Shown here piece after piece: positions 57,013 through 64,000 of a DNA stretch of 64,000 nt. This stretch comes from Acidobacteriota bacterium. GTDB taxonomy: Bacteria; Acidobacteriota; Terriglobia; Bryobacterales; UBA6623. Numbering within the stretch: the stretch's first letter is position 1; each line of letters begins with the position of its first letter. The stretch lies in NCBI GenBank assembly GCA_016125275.1, contig WGMB01000002.1, forward strand, positions 379,231-443,230, in the 5' to 3' direction. The position numbers and the translations under genes are program-made. Under the pieces are notes generated by a model. It did not search any database, had not been told where the DNA came from, and saw nothing but the letters and a program-made list of their open reading frames with translations.

Positions 57013-57405
57013 ATGTCCGACTACACTGACGAGCACGCCCGCGCCGGCATCGAAGCCGAGCTGCCCTCCATCGAGACCTGGCCCAACCAATACCGCGGCT
57101 ACGTCATCCGCATCGAGATCCCTGAGTTCACCTCGGTCTGCCCCAAGACCGGGCTGCCCGACTTCGGCAAGATCATCCTCGAGTACGAGCCGGCCGAGCT
57201 GTGCCTGGAGCTCAAGTCGCTCAAGATGTACACGCTCGCCTACCGCAACCTGGGGATCTTCTACGAGAACGTCACCAACCGCGTGCTGGCCGACGTCGTC
57301 GCGGCGGTGCGTCCCGTGTGGGCCACCGTGACCGGCGAGTTCACCCCGCGCGGCGGCATCCAGTCCGTCATCACGGCGCGCTACAGGGCCTCCCAGGCGA
57401 GCTGA
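57013..57405 (+). CDS. queF: NADPH-dependent 7-cyano-7-deazaguanine reductase (QueF, short type)
   Basis: The protein is 130 residues from ATG 57013. QueF motifs are clear: FTSVCPKTGLPDFG with the catalytic Cys that forms a thioimide with preQ0, and LELKSLKMYTLAYRNLGIFYENVTNRV with the NADPH-binding QueF box. It reduces preQ0 to preQ1 in queuosine synthesis. The size is that of the unimodular (B. subtilis-like) class. A TTG at 56983 in frame would overlap the stop of the isomerase gene; neither start has a good ribosome-binding site. No preQ1 riboswitch or other queuosine gene lies beside it. Confidence 0.95.
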   Translation: MSDYTDEHARAGIEAELPSIETWPNQYRGYVIRIEIPEFTSVCPKTGLPDFGKIILEYEPAELCLELKSLKMYTLAYRNLGIFYENVTNRVLADVVAAVRPVWATVTGEFTPRGGIQSVITARYRASQAS

Positions 57406-57461
57406 ACGCTTCAGCGAAAGGACGAGCGGCCGAGGCTGATGCCGCGCCGAAATCGGCCGAT

Positions 57462-57484
57462 GAGGAGAGCAGGAGCTCTTCCTC
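57462..57484 (+). promoter_or_regulatory. Hairpin presenting the Shine-Dalgarno site in its tetraloop
   Basis: GAGGAGAGC (57462-57470) pairs with GCTCTTCCTC (57475-57484) over 9 bp with one bulged U. The loop is AGGA (57471-57474), so the AGGAG ribosome-binding site sits in the loop and first stem pair. The stem ends directly at the ATG (57485). Confidence 0.6.
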
Positions 57485-58954
57485 ATGTCCCCTCAACGCT
57501 CTCTCGGCCGCCGCGGGCAGGCCATGGTCTTCATCCTGCTGACGGCGACGTTTTCGTTCCTGATGGCAGGCCTGGCCGTCGATTTCCTGTGGGCCTACGT
57601 CGTCAAGTCCCGGCTGGTGATGGCGGTGGACGCCTCCGCGCTGGCCGCCGTGCGCGCCCTGGGACGCGGCGACATCGCCATGAACCGCACGGTCTCGCTG
57701 GTTTTCGAGACCAACTTCCCGTCCGACTACATGCTGGCCAAGGGCGTCAACTTCACGCCGCCGGTGGTGAGCACGCCGGAGCCCGGCATCCGCGACGTCT
57801 TCCTCTCGGGAGAAGCCATCGCGCCCACCTTCTTCATGCGCATCCTCGGCTTCAACAGCCTGGAGGTCAGCGCCTCGGCCACGGCTTCGCGGCGCGACGT
57901 GAACATGATGCTGGTGCTGGACCGCTCGGCCTCGCTGCACCCGGACTTGGCCAACGCCTGGGGCGACGTGCAGGAGGCCGCCATCTTCTTCGTGGAGCAG
58001 TTCGATGACGCCCGCGACAAGCTCGGCGTGGTCACCTTCGGCACCGGCGCCCACGTGGACCGCGCCCTGAGCACCAACTTCAAATCGTCGGTCACCAGCG
58101 CCATCAACTCGCAGGTCGTGGCCCGCTCGGCCTCCACCAACTCGCCCCAAGGGCTGTGGCTGGCCTATGCGGAGCTGCTGAGGGTCAGCGACCCCAACCC
58201 CATCAACGCCATCGTCTTCTTCACCGACGGCCAGCCGTCCTCCTACACCGCCTCGTTCGCCGTGAGCACCACGCGCAACTACAGCAACAACAGCATTCCG
58301 TACTGCAACAGCTCCCCCAAGACGGCCGTCATCGGAGCCTTGCAGGACGCCGCGTCCGGAGCCTTCTATGAGGTCAACGGCTTCTGGAACCCCAACGCCG
58401 ACGGCCCCCCGGTGACCACCGGCTACTCCAGCGGCTATACCTACGATCACTTCGTCGTCAGCGGCTGCAACAGCCCCAACGGCGTCTTCACGCCCTGGGC
58501 TTCGGACACCGAATGGCTGTTCGACAGCGGCTCCTGCCTGCCCAATTCCTGGACGGCCACCTACGGCTCCATCACCCGGAACTTCTCGATTACCTCCGGG
58601 CCTTACAGCGTCAACCAGTGCTCGTCGTACTTGAAGTCCACCAGCACCAACTGGTCGCAGCGCACCTACCGCGGCGAGCAAGTGCACAACGCGGCCAAGA
58701 ACCTCACCGTCAACATCGCCCAGGCGGCCCGCCAGAACACCTCGCTGGGCGAGGTCCGCATCTACTCCATCGGCCTGGGCGGCTGGGGCTACCCCGCCGA
58801 CGCGGGCTTCCTGCGCCAGGTCGCCAACGATCCGCAATCGCCGACCTTTACCACTGACGAGCCCCAGGGCATCTACGTCTACGCGCCCTCCAAGCTCCAA
58901 CTACGGGCGGCGTTCAACACCGTGGCGAGCGAGATCTTCCGCTTGATTCGCTAG
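57485..58954 (+). CDS. TadG-like membrane-anchored VWA protein
   Basis: A 489-residue protein. The N-terminus has the TadE/TadG-type segment (RRGQAMVFILLTATFSFLMAGLAVDFLWAYVVKSRLVMAVDASALA), a positively charged start, one membrane helix and a VDASALAA helix, as in Flp-pilus pseudopilin TadG. A von Willebrand A domain follows from about residue 138 with the MIDAS motif MMLVLDRSAS (D-x-S-x-S intact) and IVFFTDGQPSS. A Ser/Thr/Asn-rich insertion (about 250-400) precedes the end (GEVRIYSIGLGGWG). No other tad genes are in the window. Its ribosome-binding site lies in a hairpin loop. Surface adhesion or pilus assembly is inferred. Confidence 0.85.
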   Translation: MSPQRSLGRRGQAMVFILLTATFSFLMAGLAVDFLWAYVVKSRLVMAVDASALAAVRALGRGDIAMNRTVSLVFETNFPSDYMLAKGVNFTPPVVSTPEPGIRDVFLSGEAIAPTFFMRILGFNSLEVSASATASRRDVNMMLVLDRSASLHPDLANAWGDVQEAAIFFVEQFDDARDKLGVVTFGTGAHVDRALSTNFKSSVTSAINSQVVARSASTNSPQGLWLAYAELLRVSDPNPINAIVFFTDGQPSSYTASFAVSTTRNYSNNSIPYCNSSPKTAVIGALQDAASGAFYEVNGFWNPNADGPPVTTGYSSGYTYDHFVVSGCNSPNGVFTPWASDTEWLFDSGSCLPNSWTATYGSITRNFSITSGPYSVNQCSSYLKSTSTNWSQRTYRGEQVHNAAKNLTVNIAQAARQNTSLGEVRIYSIGLGGWGYPADAGFLRQVANDPQSPTFTTDEPQGIYVYAPSKLQLRAAFNTVASEIFRLIR

Positions 58955-58981
58955 GCCTCGGGCGGGGCCGCACCGCTCTGA

Positions 58982-58987
58982 TACAGT
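58982..58987 (+). promoter_or_regulatory. -10-like TACAGT before the DUF58 gene
   Basis: TACAGT ends 6 nt before the second of two consecutive GTG codons (58994). It selects GTG 58994 and suggests that the DUF58 cluster begins its own leaderless transcript. Confidence 0.4.
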
Positions 58988-58993
58988 GATGTG

Positions 58994-59905
58994 GTGCAGG
59001 CCCCCGACCCGCCTCTCGAGAGGCAGACGCTGGAGCGTCTGGAGCGCTTGGCGCTGCGCTGGCGGCAGTCCTTCGCCGGCCTGCTGGGCGGCAACAACGT
59101 CTCGCGTTTTTCCGGCGTCGGCCACGAATTTCTCGACCACCGCCACTTCCACCACGGCGACGACTTGCGCTCGGTCAACTGGCGCGCCTTTCTGCGGCTC
59201 GAACGCCTGTTCCTGAAGATGTTCCGCACCGAGCCGCGGACGCCGGTGCGCATCCTGCTCGACACCAGCGAGTCGATGTCCTGCGGCGCCGTCGACGGCC
59301 TGCCCGGCGAGGCCAAGTTCACCTTCGCCTGCCGCCTGGCCGCCGCCCTCACCTACGTCGGCCTGGTGCGGCTGGAGACCATGGTCCTGCAGCCGTTCGC
59401 GCAGGGACTGGGCGAGAGCTTCCGCGCCCAAGGCGGCCGCCATCGCTACGCCCCCGCGGCGCGCTTCCTCTCCGGGCTGCGCTCGGGAGGGAGCTCCAAC
59501 TTCCGCGAAACGTCACGGCAGTTCGCCCATCGTTACGGGTCCGCCGGACTCGCCGTGATCATCTCCGACTTTCTCGACGACGACTCCGCCGGCGCCGCTC
59601 TGGACGTGCTGGCCGAGCAGGGCCACGAGCTCTATCTGGTCCACCTGGCCGGCCCCGCCGACCGCGAGCCGCCCTGGCGCGGCGAGCTCGAGATGGTCGA
59701 CGCCGAGACCGGCAATTTGGTCCGCCTGCAGCTCGACGACGCGGGCGCCCGCGAGTATCGCGCCAACTACGACGCCTACTGCGCCGAGATCGAGCACACC
59801 GCCATTCGCCACGGCGGACGCTACGTCCAACTCTCGACCCAGGCGCCGCTCGAAGACGCTCTCTACGGCGCCCTGATGGCCTCCGGAGCCGTCTCGTTGC
59901 AGTAG
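58994..59905 (+). CDS. DUF58-domain protein of the MoxR-associated type
   Basis: A protein of 303 residues. The DUF58 core shows VSRFSGVGHEFLDHRHFHHGDDLRSVNWRAFLRLERLFLKMFRTEP, in which the H-x-G-D-D-x-R-x-V-N-W stretch is the family signature, and a VWA-like strand VRILLDTSESM with D-x-S-x-S intact. DUF58 proteins accompany MoxR ATPases and VWA membrane proteins in clusters thought to act in metal insertion, stress or envelope functions. Here it is followed at 19 nt by a BatA-like gene and then a VWA gene, but no MoxR gene precedes it. GTG 58991 is an alternative start; GTG 58994 fits the -10 spacing. Confidence 0.9.
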   Translation: MQAPDPPLERQTLERLERLALRWRQSFAGLLGGNNVSRFSGVGHEFLDHRHFHHGDDLRSVNWRAFLRLERLFLKMFRTEPRTPVRILLDTSESMSCGAVDGLPGEAKFTFACRLAAALTYVGLVRLETMVLQPFAQGLGESFRAQGGRHRYAPAARFLSGLRSGGSSNFRETSRQFAHRYGSAGLAVIISDFLDDDSAGAALDVLAEQGHELYLVHLAGPADREPPWRGELEMVDAETGNLVRLQLDDAGAREYRANYDAYCAEIEHTAIRHGGRYVQLSTQAPLEDALYGALMASGAVSLQ

Positions 59906-59924
59906 CCGGATGCAGTAAAACCGG

Positions 59925-61862
59925 ATGGAGCTGCTCAACCTCACGCTCGGCCAGTTGTTGGCGATTTTCGTGCCGCTCGCCGCGGGGCTGGTGGCGCTCT
60001 ACTTCTACGACCGCTCCCGCCGCAGGGTGCGGGTCTCCACGCTGCGGTTCTGGCCCAAGCGGTCGGCGCCGCCGGTCCGCCGCCGTCACAAGAAGATCCA
60101 GCAGCCGCTGTCACTGCTATTGCAGATCGCCGCCGCGCTGCTGCTGCTGCTGGCGATCGCGGATTGGCGTTGGGGCTCGGCAGCCACCCGCCGCCACCAC
60201 GTGCTGATCCTGGACGCCTCCTCGGCCATGCGCTACCAAGACGCTGCCGGCGGCCTCCGCATGCTCCGCGCCCGCCGCTTGGCCGAGCAGTATCTGGCCG
60301 CATTGCCCTCCGGCGACCCTGTGCTGCTGATCCGGGCCCAGGGTACGGCCGACCCCGCCACGCCCCTCACCGGCGACCGGGTGGAGTTGCAGGAAGCCAT
60401 CGAGGCCACCGAGCCCGGCTGGACCGCCCTCGACCTCCCCGCCGCCCTCGATCTGGCCCGCAGCTCCCTGCGCTTGGCCCTGGACGCTCCCGACATGGAA
60501 GCCCTGCGCCAGAACCCGGGCGTCGGCGAGATCGCCGTGGTGGCCGCCGGCCGCCTGCGCCAACCGGTGGAAGGGCTGCCCGCCTTCCCGCCGCTGCGCT
60601 TCATCGAGGTCGACGGCGCGGTCAACGACGCCGGTTTCGCGCGGATGGCCGCCCGCCGGCTGCCCGACGACCCCGAGCGCTGGGAGATCCAGGTGCGCCT
60701 GACCAACGAGTCCCCGGCCCCGCGCACCCTCACCGCCGAATTCTTCTTTGAGGGCCGCAAGCTCGGCGAACGCGCCTTGCAGGCCCCTGCGCGCGGCTCG
60801 TCGGACCTCGGCTTCCGCATTCGTACGGCGCAAGCGGGTTCGCTCGAAGCCCGCCTAGCCTTGGCCGACGACTTCGCCGACAACAACATCGCGCGGCTCG
60901 ACCTGCCCGCCGCCGACCGCCGCCGCATGGCCATCCTCACCGAGCGTCCGCGCCGCTTCGCCGCGCTGGAAGGCGCCGCCCCCGGCGTCGAGCTCGTGGT
61001 GGGGAGGGACGCCCCCGACGCTGCCGTACGCCTCTACGACCGCACCGCGCCGCCGACGGCCGACGCGCCGGGCATCTACGTAGAGCCGCCCCCGGCCGCC
61101 TCGCCGATCCCCGTCGAACGCACCGTGCGCAACGTCGAGATCACCGCCTGGAATACCTCGCACCCGCTCGCCGCCGGCCTGCGCGAGAGCGACCTCACGC
61201 TGCCCGAGGCCCAGGTGCTGCGGCTCGACCCATCGGACATCGTCATCGCCGAGGGCGCCGAAGGCCCCTTCGCCGCCGCCCGCGAAACCGCCGACGGCTG
61301 GCGCATCGTCTTCGGCTTCGACCCCTTCTCCGGCGAGATGGCCAACCGCCTGGCCGGCCCCTTGCTCTTCGCCAACGCTCTGCGCTGGCTCGAACCCGGC
61401 GCCTTCCGCACGGCCGAGTACCGCGCCGAGCCGCCCGGGGCCTTGCAGCTCGAGCTGGGCGAGGCGACCGCCGAGAACGTCAGCGTGCAAGCCCCGGACG
61501 GCGCCGTCTGGCTCACCGCCGACGGCAAGCTCCGCCTGTTCAGCCAATCGCCCGGAACCGTCGCCGTCACCACGCCGAACCAGCATCTCAAGCTCAGCCT
61601 CACGCTGCCGGAGATCGCCGAAGCGACCTGGGAGCCGCCAGCCGCCGTCCTGCGGGGCGTGCCGCCGGCCTCCGCCGCGCTGGGCTCCGCCCTCGCCCTG
61701 TGGCCCTGGCTCGCGCTGGCGGCGCTGGCCTTGTGGATTCTCGACTGGACCTGGTTCGGCCGTGGAGAAGAGGCCCCGGCCGTCGCGCCGGAGAGCTTCT
61801 CGGCCTTCCCGGCTTCAGCCGGCCCGGCGGAGCGCTCCGCCGAGGAGGTCGTGCGGCAATGA
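59925..61862 (+). CDS. BatA-type VWA membrane protein with degenerate MIDAS
   Basis: A 645-residue protein. The N-terminus is the BatA-domain pair of helices (LLNLTLGQLLAIFVPLAAGLVALYFYDRSRRR, then LQIAAALLLLLAIADW near residue 68), followed by an extracytoplasmic VWA-like domain beginning HVLILDASSAMRYQD. The MIDAS reads D-x-S-x-A, so the last serine of D-x-S-x-S is missing and metal binding may be impaired. Further beta-rich domains follow (about 205-520), and a C-terminal helix (LALWPWLALAALALWILDW) anchors it again. Its ATG lies 19 nt after the DUF58 gene, and its stop overlaps the next ATG (ATGA). Function unknown beyond association with MoxR-type systems. Confidence 0.87.
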   Translation: MELLNLTLGQLLAIFVPLAAGLVALYFYDRSRRRVRVSTLRFWPKRSAPPVRRRHKKIQQPLSLLLQIAAALLLLLAIADWRWGSAATRRHHVLILDASSAMRYQDAAGGLRMLRARRLAEQYLAALPSGDPVLLIRAQGTADPATPLTGDRVELQEAIEATEPGWTALDLPAALDLARSSLRLALDAPDMEALRQNPGVGEIAVVAAGRLRQPVEGLPAFPPLRFIEVDGAVNDAGFARMAARRLPDDPERWEIQVRLTNESPAPRTLTAEFFFEGRKLGERALQAPARGSSDLGFRIRTAQAGSLEARLALADDFADNNIARLDLPAADRRRMAILTERPRRFAALEGAAPGVELVVGRDAPDAAVRLYDRTAPPTADAPGIYVEPPPAASPIPVERTVRNVEITAWNTSHPLAAGLRESDLTLPEAQVLRLDPSDIVIAEGAEGPFAAARETADGWRIVFGFDPFSGEMANRLAGPLLFANALRWLEPGAFRTAEYRAEPPGALQLELGEATAENVSVQAPDGAVWLTADGKLRLFSQSPGTVAVTTPNQHLKLSLTLPEIAEATWEPPAAVLRGVPPASAALGSALALWPWLALAALALWILDWTWFGRGEEAPAVAPESFSAFPASAGPAERSAEEVVRQ

Positions 61863-64000
61863 GCTTCGTTCGACCCGAGATGCTGTTACTGGTCCTGCTG
61901 CCGGCCGTCTGGGCCTTCTGGGAGAGCCGCAAGACCGACCGCTGGGTGGGCCTGGCGCTCAAGGCCGTCGCCGCCGCCCTCGTGCTGCTCGCCCTGGCCG
62001 AGCCCCAGTGGACCCGCGAAACCCGCCGCTTGGCCGTGGCCGTGCTGCTCGACGAGTCTTCCAGCATCCCCACGACGCAGCTCGAGCAGGAGCAGTCCTG
62101 GCTCGAGGAGCTTCGCGGCGCCGCCGGAGGCGCCGAGCTGCGCCCGCTCTCGTTCGCTGACACCGTGCGCCGCGGCGGCCCCGAGCTCGACGAAGAAGTC
62201 GCGCTGCTCCGCGGCACCAACCTGGAAGCCGGTCTGCGCGACGCCTTGGCCGCCCTGCCCGAAGGCCGCTCCGGCCGCATCGTGCTCGCCAGCGACGGGC
62301 TGGAGAACGAAGGTTCGGTGGAACGGGCCGTCTACCAGGCCCGCCGCCGTGGCGTGGCCGTCGACGTCGTGCCGCTGCCCGGCCGCGCCAAGCCCGATCT
62401 GCTGCTCGATGGCGTCAGCATCCCCTCGCAGGCCTTCGTCGGCGAACAGTTCCCCGTGGAGCTCACCATCGAGAGCCCAGGGCCAGCCGCCGCCACCATC
62501 CAGCTCAGCGCCGAGGGCCGCGTGCTCGGAACCACCCCGGCGCGCTTGGAAGCCGGCCGCAACCTGGTTCGCCTGCGGGCCCGGCTGGAGGCGCCCGGCT
62601 CGGCTCTGTTGCAGGGGGAGATCGTCACGCCCGGCCGCGAGCCCGTGCCGTTCGCCGGCGTCGTCAGCCTGCACAAGCCCCGCGCCCTGCTGCTGTCGGC
62701 GGGCCAAGCCGGCGGCGAACCCCATCTCGAACAGGTGCTGCGCGCCTCCGGCTTCGAGATCACCCGCCTGGCGGGCCTGCAGGCCGCCGGAGACCTGCGC
62801 GACGCCCGCAACGACTACGACGTGATCGTGGCCGACAACCAGGACTTCGAAGGCTGGCCGGCCGCCCGCAAGTCCGAAATGGAGGCCTTCGTGCGCCAAG
62901 GCGGCGGCTTCCTGCTCATCGCCGGCGAGAACAACCTCTACGTCGAGCGCGAGAGCAAGGACGACGACCCGCTCAACCGCATGCTGCCCGCCGTGCTGGC
63001 GCCGCCCCGCACGCCCGAAGGCGCTGCCGTCGCGCTGGTGCTCGACAAGTCCTCGTCCATGGAAGGCAAGAAGATGCAGCTCGCCCGGCAGTCCGCCATG
63101 GGCGTCATCGACAATCTGCGCCCCGTTGACAACGTCGGCGTGCTCGCCTTCGACAACTCCTTTCAGTGGACCGTCCCGATCCGCAAGAACGACGACCCCG
63201 AAGCCATCAAGCAGATGATCGCCGGCATCATCGCCGACGGCGGCACGCAGATCGCCCCGGCGCTGAGCGAAGCCTACCGCCAGATCCGCCCGCAAGAAGC
63301 CGTCTACCGCCACATCCTGCTGCTCACCGACGGCATCAGCGAAGAGGGCGACTCGATCCAGCTCGCCCGCGAAGCCGCCCGCGAAAAGATCACCATCTCG
63401 ACCATCGGCCTCGGCCAAGACGTCAACCGCGCCTACCTCGAGCGCGTGGCCTCCACCGCCGAGGGCCGCTCCTATATGGTCATCGACGTGGCCCAGTTGG
63501 CCGAGGTCGTCCTCCGCGACGTGCTCGAGCACACCGGCACCTCGGTCACCGAGCGCGAGTTCCGACCCAAGGAGATGCGCAAGGTCGAGCTGCTCGACGG
63601 CGTAAACCTCTCCTCGGCCGGGCCCCTGTTGGGCTGGGTCAAGTTCGAAGCCAAGGACGCCGCCGAGACCATCCTCGAAGTGGACGACGAGCAGGACCCC
63701 TTGCTCTCTCGCTGGCAGTACGGGCTGGGCCGCTCGGCCGTGTTCGCCTCCGACGCCAAGAACCGCTGGGCCGCCAACTGGATCGGCTGGCCCGGCTTCG
63801 ACCGTTTTTGGGCCAACGTGCTGCGCGACCTGCTGCCCCGCGCCCAAACCATCGAGACCGAGACCCGCTGGGACCCCGCCTCCGGCGAAATCGTCATCAC
63901 CTGGCGCAACCTCTCCGGCCAATCCGGCGCCGGCGAGCCGCCTCAGGCGCTCGTGCTCGGGCCGGACGGCTTCCGGCAAGCCGTCGATATCCAGCCCGTC
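61859..64000 (+). CDS. Large membrane VWA protein with glutamine amidotransferase-like segment, C-terminus outside window
   Basis: At least 714 residues are encoded and the frame is open at the window edge. Two N-terminal helices (LLLVLLPAVWAFW, VGLALKAVAAALVLLALA) precede a first VWA-like domain (VAVLLDESSS, D-x-S-x-S intact, and RIVLASDG). A beta-rich part follows, then a GATase1-like segment (YDVIVADNQDFEGWP, FVRQGGGFLLIAGENN) interrupted by a second complete VWA domain (VALVLDKSSSMEGKKM to HILLLTDGISEEG), then return to the amidotransferase-like fold (SRWQYGLGRSAVFASDA). This is the build of the large bacterial VWA/GATase membrane proteins in DUF58 clusters. The four-base ATGA overlap with the upstream gene shows coupling. 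Confidence 0.9.
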   Translation, partial: MSFVRPEMLLLVLLPAVWAFWESRKTDRWVGLALKAVAAALVLLALAEPQWTRETRRLAVAVLLDESSSIPTTQLEQEQSWLEELRGAAGGAELRPLSFADTVRRGGPELDEEVALLRGTNLEAGLRDALAALPEGRSGRIVLASDGLENEGSVERAVYQARRRGVAVDVVPLPGRAKPDLLLDGVSIPSQAFVGEQFPVELTIESPGPAAATIQLSAEGRVLGTTPARLEAGRNLVRLRARLEAPGSALLQGEIVTPGREPVPFAGVVSLHKPRALLLSAGQAGGEPHLEQVLRASGFEITRLAGLQAAGDLRDARNDYDVIVADNQDFEGWPAARKSEMEAFVRQGGGFLLIAGENNLYVERESKDDDPLNRMLPAVLAPPRTPEGAAVALVLDKSSSMEGKKMQLARQSAMGVIDNLRPVDNVGVLAFDNSFQWTVPIRKNDDPEAIKQMIAGIIADGGTQIAPALSEAYRQIRPQEAVYRHILLLTDGISEEGDSIQLAREAAREKITISTIGLGQDVNRAYLERVASTAEGRSYMVIDVAQLAEVVLRDVLEHTGTSVTEREFRPKEMRKVELLDGVNLSSAGPLLGWVKFEAKDAAETILEVDDEQDPLLSRWQYGLGRSAVFASDAKNRWAANWIGWPGFDRFWANVLRDLLPRAQTIETETRWDPASGEIVITWRNLSGQSGAGEPPQALVLGPDGFRQAVDIQPV

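Noticed and set aside
57013-57405. A preQ1 riboswitch ahead of queF
   Set aside because: Only 26 nt separate queF from the upstream stop, with no pseudoknot-like aptamer sequence.

Overview
The window is about 64 kb of high-GC bacterial chromosome. It looks like Acidobacteriota, probably the Bryobacterales/Solibacter side. The grounds are a duplicated-FtsX 'ADOP' permease (22647-25082), a secreted protein with a Solibacter-type (TIGR03437-like) C-terminal domain (27450-30479), a soluble PQQ dehydrogenase with its own diheme cytochrome, and many Tat/Sec-exported sulfatases, beta-propellers and TIM-barrel isomerases. The taxonomy is inference: there is no rRNA or other phylogenetic marker in the window, and I found no tRNA, insertion sequence or CRISPR array.

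Layout. 1-8.5 kb: SDR (cut by the window edge), GNAT, methyltransferase, sulfatase, a pilin-like protein, a large TIR-STAND-TPR protein and a proline-rich hypothetical. 8.4-11.0 kb: diheme cytochrome c plus PQQ dehydrogenase, translationally coupled and ended by an intrinsic terminator. 11.0-12.8 kb: a pocket of unrecognised small genes. 12.8-15.4 kb: a two-gene exported operon with a class V aminotransferase. 15.9-20.3 kb: housekeeping rimO-yacG-pgpA, then a beta-propeller gene and cinA. 20.4-25.1 kb: a DUF262/DUF1524 restriction-like gene and the ADOP permease. 25.2-30.5 kb: two propeller proteins and the Solibacter-type secreted protein. 30.5-34.8 kb: a CopB-type ATPase and a TgpA-like transglutaminase. 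34.8-35.2 kb: a gene-free stretch holding a large imperfect palindrome. 35.2-42.6 kb: bacilliredoxin, sulfatase, hydrolase, sixA, a TMTC-like protein, an isomerase, rlmH and an orphan sugar-binding lipoprotein. 42.7-52.1 kb: a sigma-54 activator, isomerase, HDOD, dtd, esterase, DUF1059-EAL pair, pfkB-rhomboid pair and an exported repeat-rich protein. 52.1-55.9 kb: an hsp20-hsp20-clpB stress operon with a near-consensus promoter, an upstream dyad and a strong terminator. 56-64 kb: isomerase, queF, TadG-like VWA protein and a DUF58/BatA/VWA cluster that runs off the window.

The most general observation is a transcription/translation signature. At least fourteen genes without a convincing Shine-Dalgarno site carry a TANNNT (-10-like) hexamer 6-10 nt before the start codon, as expected for leaderless or nearly leaderless mRNAs. 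This signature also decides several starts. Genes with strong AGGAGG-type sites mostly lack it. The best candidates for undescribed biology are the 113-bp palindrome at 34853-34965, the TIR-STAND-TPR gene with its near-identical 126-bp repeats and adjacent dyad, the AAATATGA dyad upstream of the heat-shock promoter, the Shine-Dalgarno tetraloop before the TadG-like gene, and the unassigned pocket at 11.0-12.8 kb.
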